DNA of 14,123 nucleotides, taken from assembly GCA_021845645.1 (NCBI GenBank), contig JAJZVM010000104.1, positions 1-14,123 on the forward strand, written 5' to 3'. Below are positions 1 through 5,864 of this stretch, piece by piece. The DNA is from Bacillota bacterium. GTDB lineage: Bacteria > Bacillota_E > JAJZYS01 > JAJYTV01. The notes under the pieces were generated by a model, which was not told the DNA's origin, made no database searches, and saw nothing but the letters and a program-made list of their open reading frames with translations. The first letter of the stretch is position 1, and every line of letters starts with the position of its first letter. A program made the translations under genes and the position numbers.

Positions 1-1194
1 TTCGCGAGTGTCGAGGAAGCGGTCGCGGAGATCCGCAGGGGACGCATGATCGTCGTCATCGATGACAAGGACCGCGAGAACGAGGGGGACATCGTCGCCG
101 CGGCGGAACTGGTGACGCCGGAAATCATCACGTTCATGGCCACGCAGGGCCGGGGTCTGATCTGTCTGCCCTTGGCAAGCGAGCGCGTCAAGGAACTGCA
201 GTTGCCCCCGATGGTGTCCGAGAACACCGAGCACTGGGAGACCGCATTCACCGTCTCGATGGACGCAAAAGGCGTCTCCACAGGCATCTCGGCGGCGGAC
301 CGCGCCCTCACCGCCCGTCTGGCGGCAGACGCCAAGGTCGGTCCGGACAGCTTCGTGCGCCCAGGACACATCTTCCCGCTCGAGGCGCAGCCGGGCGGCG
401 TCCTCAAGCGGGCAGGCCACACCGAGGCCGCGGTCGACCTTGCGCGCATGGCCGGAATGTCACCTGCGGCGGTGATCTGCGAGATTATGAAGGACGACGG
501 CACCATGGCCCGAACGCCCGACCTGCTCGCCTTCGCGGAGCACCATGGGCTCAAGGTGGTGACGATCGCCGACATCATCCACCACCGCCGCCAGCGCGAG
601 CGCCTGGTCGAACGCGTCGGCGAGGCCGAACTGCCGACCCGCTACGGCCACTTCCGCGCGATCGCGTTCGAGGACGTGCTCATCCGGAGCTCGCATCTTG
701 CCCTGGTCAAGGGCGACATCGACGACGGCCAGCCTGTGCTGTGCCGCATGCACTCGGAATGCCTGACCGGCGACGTCCTCGGTTCGCTGCGCTGCGACTG
801 CGGCGACCAGCTGGCGTCCGCGCTGCGGCGCATCGAGGCGGAAGGACGTGGCATGCTCATCTACCTGCGCGGACACGAAGGACGTGGCATCGGCCTTGGG
901 CCGAAGATCGCCGCCTACGCTCTGCAGGACCGCGGGTTGGACACAGTGGAGGCGAACATCAGCCTTGGCTACCCGCCAGACCTCCGCGACTACGGCATCG
1001 GCGCCCAGATCCTCGTCGACCTGGGCGTCCGCTCGCTGCGGTTGCTCACCAACAATCCGCGCAAGGTGGCTGGCCTGGAAGGCTACGGCATCTCGATCGT
1101 GGAACGGGTGCCGCTCGAGGTGGAACAACGGCCCGAGATGGCCCGCTATCTGGAGACAAAGCGAACGAAGCTCGGTCACCTGTTGACGAAGTGA
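1..1194 (+). CDS. ribBA: Bifunctional 3,4-dihydroxy-2-butanone-4-phosphate synthase / GTP cyclohydrolase II (5' end outside window)
   Basis: The reading frame is open from base 1, and the residues before the first ATG (46) already fit the family (EEAVAEIRRGRM then IVVIDDKDRENEGD), so the true start lies upstream of the window. The RibB half occupies about the first 200 codons: acidic metal/substrate loop DDKDRENEGD at codons 21-30, then GHIFPL and GHTEAAVDLARMAG. The RibA half follows: zinc ligands C254, C265 and C267 in SECLTGDVLGSLRCDC, then LRGHEGRGIGL and RDYGIGAQIL. The cytosolic enzyme makes both riboflavin precursors: RibB converts ribulose 5-phosphate to dihydroxybutanone phosphate, and RibA opens GTP to the diaminopyrimidinone. 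It ends 20 bp before the preferred ribH start, so the two are cotranscribed. Any FMN riboswitch and ribD/ribE would lie upstream, outside the window. Both halves look intact. Confidence 0.97.
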   Translation, partial: FASVEEAVAEIRRGRMIVVIDDKDRENEGDIVAAAELVTPEIITFMATQGRGLICLPLASERVKELQLPPMVSENTEHWETAFTVSMDAKGVSTGISAADRALTARLAADAKVGPDSFVRPGHIFPLEAQPGGVLKRAGHTEAAVDLARMAGMSPAAVICEIMKDDGTMARTPDLLAFAEHHGLKVVTIADIIHHRRQRERLVERVGEAELPTRYGHFRAIAFEDVLIRSSHLALVKGDIDDGQPVLCRMHSECLTGDVLGSLRCDCGDQLASALRRIEAEGRGMLIYLRGHEGRGIGLGPKIAAYALQDRGLDTVEANISLGYPPDLRDYGIGAQILVDLGVRSLRLLTNNPRKVAGLEGYGISIVERVPLEVEQRPEMARYLETKRTKLGHLLTK

Positions 1195-1214
1195 CGAGAC
1201 AGGAGGCGGCTGGG

Positions 1215-1673
1215 GTGCGGGAGTTGCGCGAAAGGGCACAGGGCGGCGGGCTGCGCGTCGGCATCGTCGCCGCGCGCTACAACGGGATGCTGGTGCAGCA
1301 CATGATCGACGGCGCCCACGAGGCTCTGCTCGACGCCGGCGTGAAGGACGAGGACATCGTCCTGGTTCGGGTGCCGGGGGCCTTCGAGTTGCCCGCCGCG
1401 GCGAGGCGGCTGGCTGACACGGGGCAGTTGCACGCCATCGTGGCGTTGGGTGTCGTACTGCGTGGCGAGACGTACCACTTCGAGGTGGTGGCGGACGCGT
1501 GTGCGCAGGGCATGCAGCAGGTGGCGCTCCAGGGCAAGGTGGGCATCGGCTTCGGTGTCCTGACCGTCGACACCATAGAGCAGGGCCTCGCGCGTGCCGG
1601 TCTCAAGCAGAACAAGGGCCAGGAAGCCGCCCTGACAGCTCTCGAGATGGCCCGTCTGCTTACCAGCGTCTAG
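1215..1673 (+). CDS. ribH: 6,7-dimethyl-8-ribityllumazine synthase
   Basis: The product is 152 aa, the usual length for the family. It condenses the RibA/RibD pyrimidine product with dihydroxybutanone phosphate from RibB to give lumazine, the riboflavin synthase substrate; family members assemble as pentamers or 60-mer capsids. Visible motifs are RYN at residues 21-23, GAFELP at 55-60, ALGVVLRGETYHF ending in the catalytic His88, and GVLTVDTIEQGLARAG near the C-terminus. I chose GTG at 1215 because AGGAGG at 1201-1206 lies 8 nt upstream. An in-frame GTG at 1191 overlaps the ribBA stop and would add 8 residues, but has no comparable ribosome binding site. It is the last gene of the riboflavin operon and is followed by a terminator hairpin. 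Confidence 0.96.
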   Translation: MRELRERAQGGGLRVGIVAARYNGMLVQHMIDGAHEALLDAGVKDEDIVLVRVPGAFELPAAARRLADTGQLHAIVALGVVLRGETYHFEVVADACAQGMQQVALQGKVGIGFGVLTVDTIEQGLARAGLKQNKGQEAALTALEMARLLTSV

Positions 1674-1702
1674 CGGAGCACCTTGACGCGAAACGAATGG
1701 AA

Positions 1703-1740
1703 ACGGCTGGATTGCGGCATGCCGTAATCCAGCCGTCTTT
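1703..1740. terminator. Bidirectional rho-independent terminator between ribH and abrB
   Basis: The left arm 1703-1718 (ACGGCTGGATTGCGGC) pairs with the right arm 1721-1736 (GCCGTAATCCAGCCGT), with a single G-U wobble and an AT at the tip. A short T run (CTTT) follows on the plus strand, and an A-rich stretch precedes it, giving Ts for the minus strand. It sits between two convergent genes and probably ends both transcripts. Confidence 0.85.
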
Positions 1741-1750
1741 ATGGAACGAC

Positions 1751-2008
1751 TCAGCTGGCGCGCGAGGCCAGAGACATGAGCTCGGCGGCGCAACCGCGGC
1801 AGACGTTCTTGCCGTGGAAGTGGACCATGTCGGCGGCGTTCCCGCAGAAGATGCAGGCCGGTTCATACTTCTTGAGGATGACCTGCTCGCCGTCGACATA
1901 AATCTCGAGAGAGTCCTTCTCGGCAATGCTCAGGGTGCGCCTGAGTTCGATCGGCAGGACGACACGTCCGAGATCATCGACCTTGCGGACAATGCCAGTT
2001 GACTTCAT
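1751..2008 (-). CDS. abrB: AbrB/SpoVT-family transition-state regulator with C-terminal zinc-ribbon-like end
   Basis: The product is 85 aa. Residues 1-47 follow the AbrB DNA-binding swapped-hairpin domain: MKSTGIVRKVDDLGRVVLP, IELRRTL, then EKDSLEIYVDGE and ILKKYEP. After that come two CxxC pairs, C52/C55 and C70/C73, 14 residues apart with His63 and His65 between them, which suggests a small zinc-binding end instead of the Bacillus subtilis AbrB C-domain. AbrB proteins are global DNA binders that repress stationary-phase and sporulation genes during growth. ATG at 2006-2008 gives the classic MKSTG start; the codon before it is GTG (2009-2011), 9 nt from a GAGGTG ribosome binding site, so the start could be one codon earlier. 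The 102-bp gap upstream suggests it has its own promoter. Confidence 0.93.
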   Translation of the reverse strand: MKSTGIVRKVDDLGRVVLPIELRRTLSIAEKDSLEIYVDGEQVILKKYEPACIFCGNAADMVHFHGKNVCRGCAAELMSLASRAS

Positions 2009-2107
2009 CACGGCTCTGCTCACCTCACTCTGCAAGACCTGACTTCACTTTACCACAGTAACCCAGACGATGTCTCTAATAGAAAACTCAGATGGTTTGA
2101 TTTCACA

Positions 2108-2120
2108 TGTCAAAGTGACA
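2108..2120. promoter_or_regulatory. Short palindrome and TTGACA box upstream of abrB
   Basis: TGTCA-AAG-TGACA is a perfect 5+5 dyad. Read on the minus strand it contains TTGACA (2108-2113), an exact -35 consensus about 100 bp upstream of abrB. A second dyad, TTTGA-N9-TCAAA, covers 2096-2114. I cannot find a good -10 at the expected 16-18 bp spacing, so a promoter is only suggested. The site overlaps the stop codon of the DUF202 gene. No Spo0A-box (TGTCGAA) match is seen. Confidence 0.3.
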
Positions 2121-2460
2121 TCCGATGGGTCAAAAGGTACCCCGTCACAACAGCAGCAGCTAGTGCCACCGCCAGGCCGGCAGTCACGCCGAGCCCCGGC
2201 CTGGGTCTGCCCTGCCGCGCGCCATGGGCCTCACGCCAGTAGCGCAGCACCGCCAACACCGCGAAAAGGCCCCCCACTCCTGTGAGCATCGCGCCCAAAA
2301 TGCTGCCGGCATGCGACGGTTGGCGGTGCAGTAAGATGTCGAAGCGGGCGACGACAAAGCCGAACGCAAGCAGGGAGATCGCCGTACGAAGCCAGGCCAG
2401 GAGAGTACGCTCGGATGCCCAGAGTGCGCGCGCACTCGGACGGCGATGCGCCGACGCCAT
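2110..2460 (-). CDS. DUF202 (YidH-like) membrane protein
   Basis: The product is 116 aa. The N-terminus carries the DUF202 signature ASERTLLAWLRTAISLLAFGFVVARF at about residues 15-40, whose second half is the first membrane span. Two more hydrophobic segments follow (about 52-70 and 91-110), with an Arg/Gly-rich cytoplasmic linker between them. Three spans and about 110-120 aa are usual for the family, which has no established biochemical function. ATG at 2458-2460 is the only sensible start: an in-frame TAG lies ten codons upstream, and a weak GGGAAGG is the nearest purine-rich site. It lies upstream of abrB on the same strand, but the 101-bp gap argues for separate promoters. Confidence 0.85.
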   Translation of the reverse strand: MASAHRRPSARALWASERTLLAWLRTAISLLAFGFVVARFDILLHRQPSHAGSILGAMLTGVGGLFAVLAVLRYWREAHGARQGRPRPGLGVTAGLAVALAAAVVTGYLLTHRMSL

Positions 2461-2731
2461 GCCCTTCGCCTGCCTTCCCGCATTCCGCTAGTCAGACACC
2501 ACCGCGGTTTTCTGTGGTCTCGGACCAAGAGTTCGCTTTCAGCATCCCCGCTTTTCGGCGGCAGTCCACCACCGCTCGCACCGTTGCAACGGGCACGCAC
2601 GTGCAGCCTCGGCCGGCCAATCCAGAGTGCACCAGTCATCGTGGCAGGACCCAAAGTATAGGCGCCTAATTTACCACATTGCGCCCAGTTCCATGTTCGG
2701 GGCCAATCACGTGGGAGGGGAGAGGTGTCCT
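2461..2731. other. Divergent intergenic region between the DUF202 gene and the DUF3311/permease operon
   Basis: These 271 bp hold no gene I can support; they must carry promoters for both directions. Visible structure: a 12-bp perfect palindrome CCGTTGCAACGG at 2581-2592, GCACGCACGTGC just after it, a 10-bp palindrome TAGGCGCCTA at 2659-2668, and a locally AT-richer patch at 2651-2680 that could hold the -10 of the permease operon (TATAGG at 2657-2662). No -35 consensus matches it at the right spacing. An ORF reading into DUF3311 from 2627 exists but lacks a ribosome binding site. Confidence 0.5.
2581..2592. promoter_or_regulatory. Perfect 12-bp palindrome, possible operator of the permease operon
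   Basis: CCGTTGCAACGG is fully self-complementary and lies about 140 bp upstream of the DUF3311 start, in the only regulatory region of that operon. The TTGCAA core is seen in some LacI-family operators, but no regulator is encoded beside it, so the assignment is inference. Confidence 0.2.
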
Positions 2732-2938
2732 GTGCAAGGAGATTCCAACGCGAGCCGTCGCAATCGGCGCTGGTGGTACCTAGTGCTGATCATCCCCTTT
2801 TTCGCAACCTTGTTCCCGCAGCTCTACAGCTCCGCGCTGCCGGCACTCGGGGGCATGCCCTACTTCTACTGGTACCAGCTGATGTGGGTTGTGATCACGG
2901 GGATTCTCACCATCGTGGTCCACTACTTGACCGCCTGA
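2732..2938 (+). CDS. DUF3311 small membrane protein, partner of the SSS permease
   Basis: The product is 68 aa. A basic, Arg-rich N-terminus precedes two membrane spans: YLVLIIPFFATLFPQLY (about 16-32) and a second near residues 46-66 containing YWYQLMWVVITGILTIVV. The P-L-x-N/S-x-x-P-x-x-x-G-x-P-F/Y-x-Y-W-x-Q layout is typical of DUF3311 proteins, which are recurrently encoded directly upstream of sodium:solute symporters and may be accessory subunits. I chose GTG at 2732 because AGAGG lies about 6 nt upstream; earlier in-frame codons back to 2627 lack a ribosome binding site and do not look like the family. It is the first gene of the operon, 33 bp before the permease. Confidence 0.85.
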   Translation: MQGDSNASRRNRRWWYLVLIIPFFATLFPQLYSSALPALGGMPYFYWYQLMWVVITGILTIVVHYLTA

Positions 2939-2971
2939 CCCGCGAGAAAGCCGAGAGGAGGCACTGACACC

Positions 2972-4507
2972 TTGAACACGACAGCATTCGTGATCTTTCT
3001 GGTTCTCTTCGTGTTCGTCACCGTCCTTGGCTTCTACGCCTCGCGGTGGCACAAGGCCGATCTGTCCCAGCTCAGCGAGTGGGGTCTGGCCGGCAGGCGG
3101 CTCGGCACCCTGCTCTCGTGGTTCCTGATCGGCGGCGACCTCTACACCGCGTACACCTTCATCGCGGTGCCGGCGCTGGCATACGGCTCCGGAGCCCTCG
3201 GCTTCTTCGCCGTGCCCTACACGATCGTCATCTACCCCTTCATCTTCACCGTCTTCCCGCGTTTCTGGTCGGTGGCCAAGGCGAAGGGCTATATCACAGC
3301 CTCGGACTACGTCAAGGGCCGCTTCGAATCGCGCGGCATGGCCCTCGCCGTAGCTGTCACGGGAATCATCGCCACCATGCCGTATATCGCGCTGCAGCTC
3401 GTGGGCATGCAGGCCGTCCTGCAGACGCTCGGGCTCGGCGGCACGGGCAGCGCGGGCGATATCGCCCTGGTCATCGCCTTCCTCGTCGTCGCCTTCTACA
3501 CCTGGACCTCAGGTCTTCGCGCGCCGACCATGGTCGCCATCGTCAAGGACACGCTCATCTACATCACAGTCATTGCCGCCATGATCGCGATCCCTGCGGC
3601 CCTCGGCGGCTTCGGTCACATCTTCAGCGTCGCGAACGCGAAGCTCCTCGCGGCCACGCCGCCGCATTCCGTGATCCTCTCCCCGCCGCTCTACGCGGCA
3701 TACGGCACCCTGGCTCTCGGGTCGGCGCTTGCCCTCTTCTTCTACCCGCACGCCATCACAGCGATGTTCGCGACCAAGTCGCGGCAGGTCATCCGACGCA
3801 ACGCGGCGTTTCTCCCGCTCTACTCGTTGATGCTGGGCGGCATCGCCCTGCTGGGCATCATGGCGCTCGCGGCTGGCGTAAATGTACACGGCGACAGCAA
3901 CCTCGCAGTGCCGCTGCTCTTTGAGCAGCAGTTCCCGCAGTGGTTTGTCGGGTTCGCGTTCGCCGCGATCTTCATCGGGGCCCTCGTGCCGGCGGCCATC
4001 ATGTCCATCGCGGCTGGCAGCCTGTTCTCGCGCAACATTTACAAGGAGTACTTCGCCCGGGGTGGGTCTCCCAAAAACGAGGCGTGGGTCGCCAAGATTG
4101 TCTCGGTCTGCGTCACGATCCTCGGTCTCGTGTTCGCGCTCGGAATCCCGGTGCAATATTCGCTCTACCTGCAGACGCTCGGCGGCATCATGATCCTGCA
4201 GACGATCGTGATGATCGTCGGCGGGCTCTACAGCCGCTGGTTCCACCGCACGGCACTTCTGCTCGGCTGGGCCGTCGGCGAAATCATCGGCATCGCGATG
4301 ACGGCCTCGGTGGACTTCAAGTCGTCCATCGTGCCGCTCTTCGGCGTACCGGGCTACGCCGGCATCTGGGCGCTCATCGCCAATCTGGTCGTCGTTGTGG
4401 TCTTGTCGCTTGTCTTCCATGCCGTGAAGGTCAGCAACGGCGTGGACGAGACGACCACCGCCGACTACGCTCTCGAGCAAGGTCGGACGGAGGTCACCGT
4501 GGGCTGA
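2972..4507 (+). CDS. mctP: Sodium:solute symporter family (SSS) permease, monocarboxylate/MctP type
   Basis: The product is 511 aa, within the usual size for SSS transporters with about 13 membrane spans. The N-terminal region has the family pattern: a first span, then LSEWGLAGRRLG, then GGDLYTAYTFIAVPALAYGSGALGFF, where the first helices form the substrate/sodium path. Further on are ASDYVKGRFESRG and the long late hydrophobic segments. Pairing with DUF3311 is the arrangement seen for monocarboxylate uptake permeases (MctP), so lactate, pyruvate, acetate or propionate are likely substrates; this is inference from context, since substrate cannot be read from the sequence. The start is TTG at 2972, with AGAGGAGG at 2954-2961 and 10 nt spacing. 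No frameshift or truncation is visible. Confidence 0.85.
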   Translation: MNTTAFVIFLVLFVFVTVLGFYASRWHKADLSQLSEWGLAGRRLGTLLSWFLIGGDLYTAYTFIAVPALAYGSGALGFFAVPYTIVIYPFIFTVFPRFWSVAKAKGYITASDYVKGRFESRGMALAVAVTGIIATMPYIALQLVGMQAVLQTLGLGGTGSAGDIALVIAFLVVAFYTWTSGLRAPTMVAIVKDTLIYITVIAAMIAIPAALGGFGHIFSVANAKLLAATPPHSVILSPPLYAAYGTLALGSALALFFYPHAITAMFATKSRQVIRRNAAFLPLYSLMLGGIALLGIMALAAGVNVHGDSNLAVPLLFEQQFPQWFVGFAFAAIFIGALVPAAIMSIAAGSLFSRNIYKEYFARGGSPKNEAWVAKIVSVCVTILGLVFALGIPVQYSLYLQTLGGIMILQTIVMIVGGLYSRWFHRTALLLGWAVGEIIGIAMTASVDFKSSIVPLFGVPGYAGIWALIANLVVVVVLSLVFHAVKVSNGVDETTTADYALEQGRTEVTVG

Positions 4508-4522
4508 GGCCGAGGGCAGCCT

Positions 4523-4553
4523 GGGGGGCATCGCCCGGCGGGCGGCGCCCCCC
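4523..4553 (+). terminator. GC-rich hairpin after the permease gene
   Basis: GGGGGGC (4523-4529) pairs with GCCCCCC (4547-4553). Inside this outer stem, CGCCC (4532-4536) pairs with GGGCG (4540-4544). The hairpin starts 16 nt after the permease stop and is very stable, but no T run follows. It may be a weak or Rho-assisted terminator, or may stabilise the 3' end of the permease mRNA; the rest of the 130-bp gap up to the MFS gene shows no clear promoter. Confidence 0.4.
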
Positions 4554-4637
4554 GCATGCAGCAGCCAGGACCTGGTCCGGCGTCGAGGCAGGATGTGCGG
4601 CGCCCATTAGCCAAACTTCCCTTGAGGTGCAAGCCGT

Positions 4638-5864
4638 TTGTCGGCCCCGAATCAGGAGCGCTACCTGCCCTGGGCTCTCCTTGGCGGGATTGGCTGGTTC
4701 TTCGTCTTTGCAGATCGCGCCGTTCTCAGCCCGCTCCTGCATATCTTCGGCCTGCAGTTCCATGTGGGGCCGGGAGAGCTTGGGCTCATCTCCTCCGCCT
4801 TTTTCCTCACCTACACATTCGTGCAGATCCCGGTCGGCCACCTGGCCGACCGGGTGTCGCCTCGTACCCTGCTTGGCGTGGGCTATGTCGGCTTTGGCCT
4901 TTTCATCGCCCTGACGGGCGCCGCCAGCTCGTACCCCGCGCTCCTGGTGCTCTCGGCGCTGGCAGGCGCGTTCCAGGGGGTCTACTATCCAACGCAATTC
5001 GCGGTGACGGCAAGGCGCATTCCGCCCTCGGCCCTCTCCGCCGCCAACGCCGTGATCACTTCGGGGATGGGGGCAGGCATTGCCGGTGGCTACCTGATTG
5101 CCTCCACGCTGGCACCGAGCGACTGGCGCCTGCCCGTCGTCCTGCTCGGTCTTCTGACCGTTGGCGTGGGCCTGTGGCTCTATCGCGTGACGCCGCAAGA
5201 CGTGCAGCGCCCCCTGGCCCAGGCCGTGACCTTGCCAGCCGTGGCGCCATCCGCGCGCAGGTTCGCGCTTCTGCTCGCCATCAACTTCTGTTCGCTCTAC
5301 CCCTTCTTTTTCATGCTTGCCTGGCTCCCCTACTACCTCGGGCTGCATCAAGGGCTGCAAGGCGTCGGGCTCGGCGTTGCAGCCTCGCTGCCCACGCTCG
5401 TGGCCATTCCCGCCACCATTCTGTGGAACCGCAGGCCCGCCGCGGCAAGGCTTGGGCGGATGCGGTGGCTCCTGGCCACAGCGGCCTTGTCCTTGCTGGC
5501 CATGGGCGCCGCAGGGGGCACCTGGGCATTCCTTATCGCTCTCGTGGTCTACGGCGCAAGCGGCAAGCTGGTGCTCGACCCCATGATCCTGAGCGAGGTG
5601 GCCCTCAGTCTGCGCGGGGAACAATACGGCAAGGCCTACGGGACGATGAACTTCGTCGGCATGCTGGCGTCCGTCGCGGCGCCCGCGTTGGGCGGCATCC
5701 TGGTGGAGCACTTCGGCAGCTTCTCCGACGCCTTCCTGGTTGCGGCGCTCATGCTGTTCATCGCCCTCGCACTCAGCCTCTGGCTCAATTCCGGAGCAGA
5801 GGTAGGTCCGGCGCCCAGGACGAAAACTCCTACCGTCGCGGCGGAAGGAGGTGCCCAGCGTTGA
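4638..5864 (+). CDS. Major facilitator superfamily permease
   Basis: The product is 408 aa with twelve predicted hydrophobic segments, typical of MFS transporters. Motif A after the second span reads GHLADRVSPRTLLG from residue 67, and the first half also contains TYTFVQIP and the long Ala/Gly-rich segment GAFQGVYYPTQF. A hydrophilic linker of about 20 residues (VTPQDVQRPLAQ onwards) separates the two halves. The direction and substrate cannot be inferred. The start is TTG at 4638, with GAGGTG at 4624-4629 and 8 nt spacing. The stop TGA overlaps the TTG start of the next gene, so the lipoprotein is probably made by translational coupling and may act with this permease at the membrane. Confidence 0.88.
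   Translation: MSAPNQERYLPWALLGGIGWFFVFADRAVLSPLLHIFGLQFHVGPGELGLISSAFFLTYTFVQIPVGHLADRVSPRTLLGVGYVGFGLFIALTGAASSYPALLVLSALAGAFQGVYYPTQFAVTARRIPPSALSAANAVITSGMGAGIAGGYLIASTLAPSDWRLPVVLLGLLTVGVGLWLYRVTPQDVQRPLAQAVTLPAVAPSARRFALLLAINFCSLYPFFFMLAWLPYYLGLHQGLQGVGLGVAASLPTLVAIPATILWNRRPAAARLGRMRWLLATAALSLLAMGAAGGTWAFLIALVVYGASGKLVLDPMILSEVALSLRGEQYGKAYGTMNFVGMLASVAAPALGGILVEHFGSFSDAFLVAALMLFIALALSLWLNSGAEVGPAPRTKTPTVAAEGGAQR

Noticed and set aside
1191..1214. Earlier GTG start for ribH overlapping the ribBA stop.
   Set aside because: The AGGAGG at 1201-1206 would lie inside the gene and is ideally spaced for GTG 1215.
3509..4531. 340-codon minus-strand frame opposite the SSS permease.
   Set aside because: Extremely Asp/Glu/Arg/His-rich translation, as expected from reading the complement of membrane-protein codons; no ribosome binding site or domain.
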